This document shows, one piece after another, positions 10,504-19,136 of a DNA stretch of 64,000 bases (position 1 is its first letter; every line of letters begins with the position of its first letter). The translations under genes were made by a program, and so were the position numbers. The DNA comes from Roseivivax jejudonensis (lineage in GTDB: Bacteria > Pseudomonadota > Alphaproteobacteria > Rhodobacterales > Rhodobacteraceae), in contig NZ_FWFK01000008.1 in assembly GCF_900172265.1 (NCBI RefSeq), positions 168,710-232,709 of the forward strand, given 5' to 3'. Below the pieces are notes generated by a model. That model saw only the letters and a list, made by a program, of their open reading frames with translations. It was not told the origin of the DNA and did no database searches.

Positions 10504-11337
10504 TCACTCGTCGGTCAGCCATTGCGGGTCGAGCACCATGACCGTGCGCCGCGAGGGCAGGGTGCGCAGCGACAGGTCGACCGTGGAGCGGCCGGTCCGG
10601 TCGATCGCCCAGATCTCGGACACGCCGTCGAGAAAATCCTCGAGCGCGTAGGGAGTGAACCAGTGCATCGGGATCACAACCGAGCTCTTGAGCCGTTCGA
10701 CGACCCGGATCATCGCCTCGCGCGACATCGTGTAGCCGCCATCGACCGGGACCATCAGGACATCGGCGCGCCCGAGCGCGGCGTATTGTGCGTCGTTGGG
10801 TTCGTGGTGCAGGTGACCCAGATGCGCGATACACAGGCCCCCGGTCTCGAACACGAAGATCGAGTTTCCGTCCTCCTCGCGCCCGCCGTACGAGGAACGG
10901 ATGTCGGTCGAGACGTTGCGCACGAGCATCTCGCCCAGTTCGAGGTAATGATCGACGCCGGCGCCGTGCTCCTCGCCCCAGCCGCGCAGGACATGCGGGA
11001 TCGCCGGGTCGGGGTTCGGTGTCCAGTGCGAGGAATGCGCATGGTTCATGGTGACGACGTCGGGGATCATCGTCGTGTTGCCGATGAAGCCGGTATAGTC
11101 CGTGACCGCGTTCACCCCGTCGGCCGTGCGGATCAGGAAGGAGGCGTGTGCGATGTAGCGGATGCGCACGCCGTAATCCTCGATCGGCGCCTGCCAGCTC
11201 GCCCTGTGCACGTGGTCGATCCCGGGATCTGCCTCGGCGATGGCGATGCAGTGGCTGGGTCGCCGCGCCTCCTGCGCCGCCGTCGGCGGCGGCGCGAAAA
11301 GGGCGAGCGCGAGAACGAGGATCAGGGATCGGATCAT
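10504..11337 (-). CDS. Exported MBL-fold metal-dependent hydrolase
   Basis: This 277-residue protein has an N-terminal signal peptide (ends about residue 21) and a metallo-beta-lactamase fold of the UlaG-like branch. The metal-binding residues appear as NHAHSSHW (the HxHxxH motif with the usual Asp replaced), AHLGHLHH and MHWF near the C-terminus. The substrate is unknown. The gene stands alone between the FAD oxidase and GNAT genes. Confidence 0.8.
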   Translation of the reverse strand: MIRSLILVLALALFAPPPTAAQEARRPSHCIAIAEADPGIDHVHRASWQAPIEDYGVRIRYIAHASFLIRTADGVNAVTDYTGFIGNTTMIPDVVTMNHAHSSHWTPNPDPAIPHVLRGWGEEHGAGVDHYLELGEMLVRNVSTDIRSSYGGREEDGNSIFVFETGGLCIAHLGHLHHEPNDAQYAALGRADVLMVPVDGGYTMSREAMIRVVERLKSSVVIPMHWFTPYALEDFLDGVSEIWAIDRTGRSTVDLSLRTLPSRRTVMVLDPQWLTDE

Positions 11338-11427
11338 GCGGGCCTCCGGCTATGCCCGGACGCTAGCAACCGTGTGACGCGTGGGCCTCATCACAAGCGC
11401 GTGCGCGCAGCGGCGCCACAGGCCCGA

Positions 11428-12012
11428 TCAGCCGACCTGCGTGCGGCCGCGCCGGTCCATCCGGAGCGCGGCGTAGAGAACATGCGTGCGCCAGCGGCCG
11501 TTGATCTGCAGGTAGCTCTGCGCGACGCCTTCGTACTTGAACCCCGAGCGTTCGAGCAGACCGCGCGAGGCCACGTTCTCGGGCAGGCAGGCGGCCTCCA
11601 CGCGGGAGATGTCCATCCGTTCGAAGGCCTGGTGGACCATCGCGCCGATCGCCTCGCGCATGTAGCCCTGGCGTGCGAAGGGCTGGCCGATCCAGTAGCC
11701 GAGCGTCGCCGACTGCGCCGGGCCGCGGCGGATGTTGTCGAGAGTGATGGCGCCGAGCAGGCAGTCGTCGGCGCGGCGGATCAGGAAGACGGGCACGGCG
11801 GTGCCGCCGGCGATCGAGCGCCCGGCCCAGTAGACGCGGTTGGTGAAGGCCTTGCGGCTGAGGTGATCGCCGGCCCAAGTGGGCTCCCACGGCTTGAGGA
11901 ACTCCGCGCTCTCGGCGCGCAGCCGCGACCACGGCGTGAAATCGGCATGCGCCGGCGGACGCAGGGTGAGACGCTCGGTCTCGATCCGGAACCGCCGTCG
12001 CAATCCGATCAT
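11428..12012 (-). CDS. GNAT acetyltransferase, RimJ/RimL-like
   Basis: This 194-residue N-acetyltransferase fits the RimJ family that acetylates protein N-termini or small amines. It starts with RIETERLTLRPP, the usual opening of the family. It has the acetyl-CoA loop region GYWIGQPFARQGYMREAI and the C-terminal NVASRGLLERSGF motif. Its ATG at 12012 overlaps the M16 peptidase stop, so it is translationally coupled. This order, SURF1-thrC-M16-GNAT, recurs in Rhodobacteraceae. Confidence 0.9.
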   Translation of the reverse strand: MIGLRRRFRIETERLTLRPPAHADFTPWSRLRAESAEFLKPWEPTWAGDHLSRKAFTNRVYWAGRSIAGGTAVPVFLIRRADDCLLGAITLDNIRRGPAQSATLGYWIGQPFARQGYMREAIGAMVHQAFERMDISRVEAACLPENVASRGLLERSGFKYEGVAQSYLQINGRWRTHVLYAALRMDRRGRTQVG

Positions 12013-13274
12013 CAAGCGGCCCGACGCGCGGTGAGGCTGGCGAAATCGGGCGCGCCCGAGACCGGGCCGTAAAGCGCCATCGCCGCCGGGGCGGCGCTTG
12101 CCTGCGCCTCGGCGAAGGCGCGCACGTCGGCATCGGTCACGGCATCGAGCCGCGCGACCGTGTCCTCGATCGAGGGCACCTTGCCCCAGATCTGGATCAT
12201 CCGCGCGGCGCGCTCGGCCCGGGCCGAGGGGCTTTCGAGCCCCATCAAGAGGCCGGCCTTCATCTGCGCGCGGGCGCGCGCGATCTCGTCGGCGCCGAGG
12301 TCGTCGGCGGCGCGCTTCATCTCGTCGATGGTGATCGACGTCAACTCGCCGATCTCCTCGGCGGAGGTGCCGGCATAGATCGTGGTGGTGCCGGTATCGG
12401 CATAGGCGCCGGACTGGGCGAAGATCGTGTAGCACAGGCCGCGGGTCTCGCGGATTTCCTGGAACAGGCGCGACGACATGCCACCGCCGAGCGCCGTCGA
12501 GTAGATCTGCGCGGTGTAGAAATCCGGCGCGCGGTAGCCCGGCGCTTCGAAGGCAAGCGCGAGATGCGCCTGTTCGAGCCGCTTCTCGCGGCGGACCTCG
12601 CCGCCGCGGAAGGTCGCGGGCAGCGCCTCGGCATGGCCGCGCGGGCGCATGTCGCCGAAGAGCGCCTCGGCCTGCGCGACGAGGCGGTCGTAATCGACCG
12701 CTCCGGCCGCCGACAGGATCAGCTGGTCCGGGCCGTAATGCTCCTCGACAAACGCGGCGAGATCGGTGCGGCCGAAGCCCCCGACGCGGCCCGCCTCGCC
12801 GAGGATGGCGCGGCCGATCGGCTGCTCGGGATAGCAGGTCTCCTGCAGCCAGTCGAAGATGATGTCGTCGGGCGTGTCGAGCGCCTGGCCGATCTCCTGC
12901 AGGATCACGTGGCGCTCGGTCTCGATCTCCCGCTCGTCGAAGAGCGGGTTGCGCAGGATGTCGGCGATGACCTCGAGCGCGAGGCCGGTATCGGCCTCCA
13001 GCACGCGCGCGTAGTAGGCGGTGACTTCTCGGCTCGTGTAGGCGTTGATGTAGCCGCCCACATCCTCGATCTCTTCGGCGATGCGGAGCGCCGAGCGGGT
13101 CGCCGTGCCCTTGAAGGCCATGTGCTCCAGGAAATGCGCCACGCCGTTCTGCTCGGGGCGCTCGTGGCGGCCGCCGGCGGACACCCAGATGCCGAGTGCC
13201 GCGGATTTCAGGCCGGGCATGTGTTCGGTGACGACGCGGAAGCCGTTCGGAAGGGTCGCGGTCTGTACGGTCAA
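12012..13274 (-). CDS. M16 family zinc peptidase (processing peptidase type)
   Basis: This 420-residue protein is of the mitochondrial-processing-peptidase/PqqL-like group and is predicted to be cytoplasmic. The inverted zinc motif HFLEH occurs near residue 50 in GVAHFLEHMAFKG, with the downstream glutamate region present. The start is inferred as TTG at 13274 (reading MTVQTATLPNGF), which overlaps the threonine synthase stop codon and matches relatives; longer readings into thrC are Arg-rich noise. A C-terminal inactive M16 domain completes the fold. Confidence 0.9.
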   Translation of the reverse strand: MTVQTATLPNGFRVVTEHMPGLKSAALGIWVSAGGRHERPEQNGVAHFLEHMAFKGTATRSALRIAEEIEDVGGYINAYTSREVTAYYARVLEADTGLALEVIADILRNPLFDEREIETERHVILQEIGQALDTPDDIIFDWLQETCYPEQPIGRAILGEAGRVGGFGRTDLAAFVEEHYGPDQLILSAAGAVDYDRLVAQAEALFGDMRPRGHAEALPATFRGGEVRREKRLEQAHLALAFEAPGYRAPDFYTAQIYSTALGGGMSSRLFQEIRETRGLCYTIFAQSGAYADTGTTTIYAGTSAEEIGELTSITIDEMKRAADDLGADEIARARAQMKAGLLMGLESPSARAERAARMIQIWGKVPSIEDTVARLDAVTDADVRAFAEAQASAAPAAMALYGPVSGAPDFASLTARRAA

Positions 13275-14662
13275 GTGCGGATACGCTCCTGAATCAGTGT
13301 CTCGAGGGCGGCGAGGTCGTTGGGTGCGCGGGTGATGCGCTCCTCGCGGTCGAACAGGTCGGCCATGCGCTCTGGCAGGGCCGGGCGAACGCCGGTCGCG
13401 GCCTCGACCGCGTCCGGGAACTTCGCCGGATGGGCTGTGGCCAGCGTGACCATCGGCACGGCGGGATCGCGGATGTCCTCGGCGACCTTCACGCCGACGG
13501 CGGAATGAGGGCAGAGAAGCTCGCCCATCGTGGCGTGGGCGCGGGCGATCCACTCGGAGGTCTCCGCCTCGGAGGCGCGGCCCGAGTCGAAATGCTCGCG
13601 CAGCGCCTGCAATGCGCCCTGGCTCACGTGGAAGCCGCCGCCGGACTTCAGCTCGTCCATCAGCTGGCCCACCGCCGCGCCGTCACGGTCGTAGGCATCG
13701 AAGAGCGCGCGCTCGAAGTTGGAGCTGACCTGAATGTCCATGGACGGCGAGATCGACGGTGCCACGGCATCGGTGCGGTAGTCACCCGAGGACATCGCGC
13801 GGTGAAGGATGTCGTTCTGGTTCGTGGCGATCACCAGCCGGTCGATCGGCAGGCCCATGCGCTTGGCGATGTAGCCGGCGAAGATGTCGCCGAAATTGCC
13901 CGTGGGCACGGTGAAGCTGACGGCCCGGTCGGGCGCGCCGAGCGATACCGCGGCGGAGAAATAGTAGACCACCTGCGCCAGCACGCGCGCCCAGTTGATC
14001 GAGTTCACGCCGGCGAGGCGCACGCCGTCGCGGAACGCGAAATCGTTGAACATGTCCTTCAGACGCGCCTGCGCGTCGTCGAAATGCCCGTCGATGGCCA
14101 CCGCGTGCACGTTCGCCTCGGCCGGCGTGGTCATCTGACGGCGCTGGACCTCGGAGACGCGGCCATGCGGGTAGAGGATGAAGACGTCCGCTGCATCGAG
14201 ACCGCGGAACGCCTCGATCGCCGCGCTTCCGGTGTCGCCCGAGGTTGCTCCGACGATGGTCACGCGCTCGCCGCGCCGGGTCAGCGCCTCCTCGAAGAGC
14301 TGTCCGATCAGCTGCATCGCGAAGTCCTTGAACGCGAGCGTCGGCCCGTGGAACAGCTCGAGCAGGAAGTGCCCGGGCGCGAGCTGGACGAGCGGCGCGC
14401 GCGCGCCGTGGCCGAACCCGGCATAGGCCTTCTCGATCAACTCGCCGAACGTGTCGTCGGAGAACGTGTCGCCGACGAAGGGCCGCATCACCCGAAAGGC
14501 AGTGTCCTCATAGCTCGCGCCGTGCAGGGCGCGAATGTCGGCGGCGGACATCTGAGGCACCGTTTCGGGGACATAGAGCCCGCCGTCGCGCGCGAGCCCG
14601 GAGAGCATCGCCGCCTCGAAATCCAGCACCGGGGCCGTGCCGCGGGTCGAGACATAGTTCAT
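13271..14662 (-). CDS. thrC: Threonine synthase
   Basis: This PLP enzyme converts O-phosphohomoserine to threonine. The 463-residue length is standard for the long bacterial form. It opens with MNYVSTRG and carries the PLP lysine in TLAFKDFAMQL and the phosphate-binding loop GATSGDTGSAA. The gene overlaps SURF1 by ATGA at its start and the M16 peptidase start at its end, so the four minus-strand genes form one tightly coupled operon. Confidence 0.97.
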   Translation of the reverse strand: MNYVSTRGTAPVLDFEAAMLSGLARDGGLYVPETVPQMSAADIRALHGASYEDTAFRVMRPFVGDTFSDDTFGELIEKAYAGFGHGARAPLVQLAPGHFLLELFHGPTLAFKDFAMQLIGQLFEEALTRRGERVTIVGATSGDTGSAAIEAFRGLDAADVFILYPHGRVSEVQRRQMTTPAEANVHAVAIDGHFDDAQARLKDMFNDFAFRDGVRLAGVNSINWARVLAQVVYYFSAAVSLGAPDRAVSFTVPTGNFGDIFAGYIAKRMGLPIDRLVIATNQNDILHRAMSSGDYRTDAVAPSISPSMDIQVSSNFERALFDAYDRDGAAVGQLMDELKSGGGFHVSQGALQALREHFDSGRASEAETSEWIARAHATMGELLCPHSAVGVKVAEDIRDPAVPMVTLATAHPAKFPDAVEAATGVRPALPERMADLFDREERITRAPNDLAALETLIQERIRT

Positions 14663-15351
14663 CGCAGAGGTTCCTCGGACTGCCGGGCGAAGGTATCGCG
14701 GCGGATCCAGATCACGGTCATGCCGATCCAGATTGCGGCCAGCGAAAACCAGGTGATGGCGTATTGCAGGTGGTCGTTCGGGATACCGGCGGTCGACACC
14801 GGCAGCGGCTGGATGCCGGGCGTCGCCGGCGTTTCGGACCGTACCACCACGAGCACCGGATCGGTATCGAGCGTGTCGGCCAGGGCCGCGATGTCCCGCG
14901 CGAACCAGGTGTTGCCGCCCATGTCGTTCTCTGGCGTCGACGGATTGCGGTCATCGGGCCAGTGCAGGTTGCCGCGGAGCGCGGTCTCTCCGATCCGGCG
15001 CGGCGCGTCCTTCTCGGTCACCGGCACGAAGCCGCGATCGACGAGGACGCGGCGGCCGTCCTCCGTCGCGAATGGCGCGATGACGCGGTAGCCGGCCCCC
15101 TGCCGTTTCTGGCTGACCAGCACGTGCACCTCGCCGGGGCCGATCGAGCCGTCGAGAGTCACCGGTGCGTACAGATGGGCCTCCGGGTCGGGATCGGCCG
15201 GCAACGCGATCGGATCGCCGCCGATCGTGCTCTCGATCTCGCGCAGGATGCCCTGCTTCCACTCGAGCCGCTGCACCTGCCACACCCCGAGCGCAACGAG
15301 GATGGCGGCGCCGACGAGGCCGATCAGAATAGGAGCAGCTAGGCGTTTCAC
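14659..15351 (-). CDS. SURF1 family cytochrome oxidase assembly protein
   Basis: This inner-membrane protein has two transmembrane helices, one near the N-terminus (LIGLVGAAILVALGVWQVQRLEWK region) and one at the C-terminus, flanking a periplasmic domain with VLVDRGFVP. Such proteins help heme a insertion into cytochrome c oxidase. I take GTG at 15351 as start (about 230 residues), though a TTG at 15378 is possible. No cox genes are next to it here; a plus-strand glycosyltransferase operon begins 255 bases upstream. Confidence 0.88.
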   Translation of the reverse strand: MKRLAAPILIGLVGAAILVALGVWQVQRLEWKQGILREIESTIGGDPIALPADPDPEAHLYAPVTLDGSIGPGEVHVLVSQKRQGAGYRVIAPFATEDGRRVLVDRGFVPVTEKDAPRRIGETALRGNLHWPDDRNPSTPENDMGGNTWFARDIAALADTLDTDPVLVVVRSETPATPGIQPLPVSTAGIPNDHLQYAITWFSLAAIWIGMTVIWIRRDTFARQSEEPLR

Positions 15352-15606
15352 GGGGCAGTCGCGTCCGGTCCGTGGCAAGTCGCCCCGTGCCGGGGGCAGC
15401 CCGGACTTACTCCCCGCGCAGGGGAAGGTTCAACCGCAATCGCGCGCGCAACGACGCCCGGGGCGATCCGTCGCTCCGGTGGTGGCCGCGGTCGCGTTTC
15501 CGAAGGACGAACAACCGGGTTCCAAAACCGGTCCAATGGTGGCCAAATTTGAACCACAAACGGGGGCTAGTCCGGACTGCAACGAAGACACGCCCGGAGT
15601 CCGGTC

Positions 15607-16575
15607 ATGCACCTGTCCATCGTCGTTCCCTGCATGAACGAGGAAGCCTCGATTCCCGCGCTCGTCGAGCGGTTGTCGCAGGTCGTGGCGCCGTGGCGGA
15701 CCCAGGCCGAAATCATCCTGGTCGATGACGGCTCAACCGATGCCACGTGGGAGGAGATCGAGCGCGCCCGCGCCACTTGTCCGAACCTCGTCGGACTGCG
15801 CCTGTCGGCCAATCGCGGGCACCAGGTCGCGCTGACGGCCGGGCTGGAGGCGGCCCGGGGCGAGCGGATCTTCATGCTCGACGCCGATCTTCAGGACCCG
15901 CCCGAGCTCTTGCCCGACATGATGTCGATGATGGATCGCGGCTATGACGTAGTCTATGGCCAGCGTGCCCGCCGCGAGGGCGAGACCGCGTTCAAGCGAG
16001 CGACGGCCCACGTGTTCTACCGTGCGCTGAATGCCATGTCGGACGTCGACATCCCGCGCGACACCGGCGATTTCCGCCTTGTCAGCCGCCGGGCCCTCGA
16101 CGCGGTGCTGGCGATGCCCGAGCGCGCCCGCTTCGTGCGCGGGATGTTCGCCTGGGCCGGCTTCCGGCAGATCGGCCTCGCCTACACCCGTTCCGCGCGC
16201 GAAGCCGGCGAGACCAAGTACCCCCTGCGCAAGATGGTGCGGCTCGCGACCGACGCGATGACCGCCTTCTCGACCAAGCCCCTGCGGCTCGCCACCCGGC
16301 TGTCGTTTCTCAGCCTCGCGGTCGCGGGGCTGATGATGGTCTACGTCCTCTATTCGCTGGTCGTCTACCAGACCGCGCCGGGCTGGGCCTCGATCGTGCT
16401 GGCGATCGCCGCGTTCTCGGGGGTGCAGCTTCTGACCCTCGGCATTCTCGGGGAGTATGTCGGGCGCCTCTACCTCGAGGCCAAGGGCCGCCCGCTGTAC
16501 TTCGTCGACGAGGACACGCGCGCCGGTGCGGAGCGCGCCGCGGCCGATCTCGTTCCGTTGCGCCAGCGGGCCTGA
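15607..16575 (+). CDS. GtrB/DPM1-like polyprenyl-phosphate glycosyltransferase
   Basis: This family-2 glycosyltransferase is predicted to load a sugar onto undecaprenyl phosphate on the cytoplasmic face of the membrane. The 322 residues begin LSIVVPCMNEE and contain VDDGSTD, then DADLQDPPE with the DxD-type metal site. Two C-terminal transmembrane helices lie around residues 235-300. GGAG lies about eight bases before the ATG. It is the first gene of a four-gene plus-strand operon followed by a GtrA-like flippase. Confidence 0.9.
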   Translation: MHLSIVVPCMNEEASIPALVERLSQVVAPWRTQAEIILVDDGSTDATWEEIERARATCPNLVGLRLSANRGHQVALTAGLEAARGERIFMLDADLQDPPELLPDMMSMMDRGYDVVYGQRARREGETAFKRATAHVFYRALNAMSDVDIPRDTGDFRLVSRRALDAVLAMPERARFVRGMFAWAGFRQIGLAYTRSAREAGETKYPLRKMVRLATDAMTAFSTKPLRLATRLSFLSLAVAGLMMVYVLYSLVVYQTAPGWASIVLAIAAFSGVQLLTLGILGEYVGRLYLEAKGRPLYFVDEDTRAGAERAAADLVPLRQRA

Positions 16576-16579
16576 TCCG

Positions 16580-16981
16580 ATGCCGCGAACGGCTCGCCTC
16601 CTGCGCTTCGGGATCGTCGGCGCCGGCGTCGCGGCGCTCTACGTACTGCTCTACGTCGCGTTCCTCCGCGCCGGCATTCCGCAGGGCGTCGCCAACGTCG
16701 CGGCGTTCCTGATCGCCGTCGCGGTGCAATATGCCGGCCAGGGGGCCTTCACCTTCGGGCGTCCGCTCGCCGATCCCGCGCAGGCGCTGCGCTTTGCGGT
16801 GATGATCGGGCTCGGCCTTTTGACGTCCGCCGTCGTCACCGGCGCGATCGGCCCCGCCGCGGGCCTGCCGGATTGGGCGTCTGCCGCCCTCGTCGCAGTC
16901 GTGCTGCCGCTGCAGAACTTCGTCCTCATGTCGCTCTGGGTCTTCACCGGGGGCGCGCAGCTCAGGGATCACACGCAATGA
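16580..16981 (+). CDS. GtrA-like flippase
   Basis: This 133-residue membrane protein has four predicted helices, the GtrA family architecture. GtrA proteins flip lipid-linked sugars across the inner membrane for use in periplasmic glycosylation of O-antigen or teichoic acid. The N-terminus LLRFGIVGAGVAALYVLLY is characteristic. It begins four bases after the GtrB-like gene and overlaps the methyltransferase gene by ATGA. Confidence 0.87.
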   Translation: MPRTARLLRFGIVGAGVAALYVLLYVAFLRAGIPQGVANVAAFLIAVAVQYAGQGAFTFGRPLADPAQALRFAVMIGLGLLTSAVVTGAIGPAAGLPDWASAALVAVVLPLQNFVLMSLWVFTGGAQLRDHTQ

Positions 16982-17739
16982 GCCATCTCTACTCCGATAC
17001 GTTCTTCGACTACATCGAGCGCGGCGCCCGGAGCTCCGCCCGGACGCTCGTCGGGCTTCTGAACCCCTGCCTGGCGCCGCGAAGCGTGCTCGACCTCGGC
17101 AGTGGCCGCGGAGTTTGGCTCGACGCCTGGAAACATGCCGGCGCGACGGACATCCTCGGTGTGGACGGCGACTACGTGGAGCGTGACCGGCTCGCGATCC
17201 CGGCGGAGAGCTTTCTCGCGGCGGATCTCACGCAGCCTGTGGAAACCGGCCGCCGGTTCGACCTCGCCCAGAGCCTCGAGGTGGGAGAGCACCTGCCGAC
17301 CGAAGCGTCCGAGACGCTGGTCGACAGCCTGACCCGGGCGTCCGATCGCGTGCTCTTCTCGGCCGCAGTGACGGGGCAGGGTGGCGAGTTCCACGTCAAC
17401 GAGCAGCCGCTGGCATTCTGGCAGGAGCTCTTCGCCGCGCGCGGCTACCGCGCCTACGACTGCCTGCGTCCACACCTGACCCGCGCGCGCGAGGTCGAGC
17501 CGTGGTATCGCTACAATGCCGTGCTTTACGTCAACGAAGCCGGAGCCGAAGGACTGCCCGACGCCGTGCGTGCCCACGCCGTGCCGGACGGAAAGGCGGT
17601 GCCGAACGGGGGCGACGCGCTCTGGCGCCTGCGCCGCGGCATCGTCTCGCACCTGCCGCGCGGTGCCGTCACCGGCATCGCGCAAGGCCGCGCCCGCCTG
17701 ATCGCGGCGCGCGCCCGGCGCGAGGCCCAGACGGCATGA
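16978..17739 (+). CDS. Class I SAM-dependent methyltransferase
   Basis: This 253-residue protein has motif I VLDLGSGRGVW near residue 40 and an acidic end to the second strand (VDGD). The middle resembles methyltransferases of surface-glycan biosynthesis, with no membrane segment. It overlaps the GtrA-like gene upstream and the GtrII-like gene downstream by ATGA, so it almost certainly acts in the same pathway, perhaps methylating the transferred sugar. The substrate is unknown. Confidence 0.85.
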   Translation: MSHLYSDTFFDYIERGARSSARTLVGLLNPCLAPRSVLDLGSGRGVWLDAWKHAGATDILGVDGDYVERDRLAIPAESFLAADLTQPVETGRRFDLAQSLEVGEHLPTEASETLVDSLTRASDRVLFSAAVTGQGGEFHVNEQPLAFWQELFAARGYRAYDCLRPHLTRAREVEPWYRYNAVLYVNEAGAEGLPDAVRAHAVPDGKAVPNGGDALWRLRRGIVSHLPRGAVTGIAQGRARLIAARARREAQTA

Positions 17740-19115
17740 CCTATACCGCAACGGATGCATCGATGATGCCGCGACACGTCGCGGTCGCGACGCTGGGCGA
17801 CCGACTGGTTCCGGTTTTCGCGGCGACGCTGCTCGGCGTATTCGCGATGTCGCTGCCGAACCTGGCCGACCCGATGATCCGGCACGACGACTACCCCGCC
17901 TTTTTCGGCGACGCCGACGCGTTCTGGAACAAGACCCTGCACGAGGGCCGCTGGCTCAGCTACGTCTGGCACTTGCGGGGCTTCGAGACGCCGGCGTGGC
18001 TGAATTTTTCGGTCTACCAAGGGTTCTGGGCGCTTTTCTGCGCGGGCCTGGCCACCGCCGCGATCGGCCGCGACGGTCCGCGCTGGCTCGCGATCCTCCT
18101 CGCGCTGTTCATCGCGGCGGCGCCGACGGCTCTGCGCATCTCGCTCTGGTTCAACACGCTGGTCCCAGGGGTCGCGCTGATCGGGGTCTATGCCTGGCTA
18201 GGGTGCCTGTTGCCGCAGCGCCAGCTAAGGCTCTGCCTGCCGGTGTTCACCGTGGTCGCGTTCATGTCGTACACGATGTACCCGGTCCTCTTGCTGGCGA
18301 TTTGTCTCGTCCGGACCGCAAACCGGTCGATGCGCGACCTCGCCGGTTTGATGGCGCTGTTCGTGGTCAGTTTCGCCGCGGCCGTCTTCGTGACCTACGC
18401 GATCAACTGGCAGGTTCACGGCGTGTTCGGCGTGCCGCTCGCCGACTGGCGCGGCGCGACACCAGCCGGCGATCTTGCCGGGCTCGTGGCGAACCTCCCC
18501 GAGATCACCAAGTCGGTCATCAACTATGCCTACACGGTCGCCTACAAGTTCGAGCCTGCGATCGTCTTTCATGTCTTGCTGTTCGTGGCCGGTTTCGCCA
18601 TTCTTCGGCGGCGCGCACCCGTCGAGGCGTTGTACCTGACCGCCGGTCTTCTCGTCGGGCTGGGTCTCGTGGCGCTTCAGGCCATGAAGCTCGGCGTTTT
18701 CGTTCCGGCGCGTGCCTACGCGTTCGCATGGACCTTTCACGGTCTGGTCCTGTGCCGTGCCCTGACGCTGATGGCCGGCGACAGTGCACTGCGGATCGCC
18801 GTCGCGCGCGTGTCGGTTCTGCTGGTCGTCGGCGGCTGCATGACGATGAACGCTGTGATCTACGGCATGTATCAGCCCTGGCGGACCGAGACGGTCGCGC
18901 TCGCGTCGGTCGTGGCGGAGGCCGAGGCGCCAATTTTCGTGCGCGGTGATGTCGTCGAGTGGCCCGCAGCGGTGGCCGCAGGCGTCCAGTTCGACACCGC
19001 GATGGAGCGGCGGATGCGTCAGCTGACGGGCCGCAATGTCGAGATCTGCGCGCATGCGCCGGACGAATGTGCCGCGGCGGAGGCGGGGCGCGGCACGGTC
19101 ATCGATCTGCCCTGA
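17736..19115 (+). CDS. GtrII-like polytopic glycosyltransferase (predicted)
   Basis: This 459-residue integral membrane protein has about ten hydrophobic segments. An acidic loop with HDDYPAFFG lies just after the first helix, as in GT-C-fold enzymes that take sugar from a polyprenyl phosphate donor. The pattern GRWLSYVWH after this loop resembles GtrII-type O-antigen glucosyltransferases. A soluble tail of about 80 residues ends with four Cys-containing positions. Family membership is inferred from architecture and the gtrB-gtrA context; the acceptor is unknown. Confidence 0.65.
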   Translation: MTYTATDASMMPRHVAVATLGDRLVPVFAATLLGVFAMSLPNLADPMIRHDDYPAFFGDADAFWNKTLHEGRWLSYVWHLRGFETPAWLNFSVYQGFWALFCAGLATAAIGRDGPRWLAILLALFIAAAPTALRISLWFNTLVPGVALIGVYAWLGCLLPQRQLRLCLPVFTVVAFMSYTMYPVLLLAICLVRTANRSMRDLAGLMALFVVSFAAAVFVTYAINWQVHGVFGVPLADWRGATPAGDLAGLVANLPEITKSVINYAYTVAYKFEPAIVFHVLLFVAGFAILRRRAPVEALYLTAGLLVGLGLVALQAMKLGVFVPARAYAFAWTFHGLVLCRALTLMAGDSALRIAVARVSVLLVVGGCMTMNAVIYGMYQPWRTETVALASVVAEAEAPIFVRGDVVEWPAAVAAGVQFDTAMERRMRQLTGRNVEICAHAPDECAAAEAGRGTVIDLP

Positions 19116-19136
19116 CCGGCGGCCGCGCCGCGCGCC

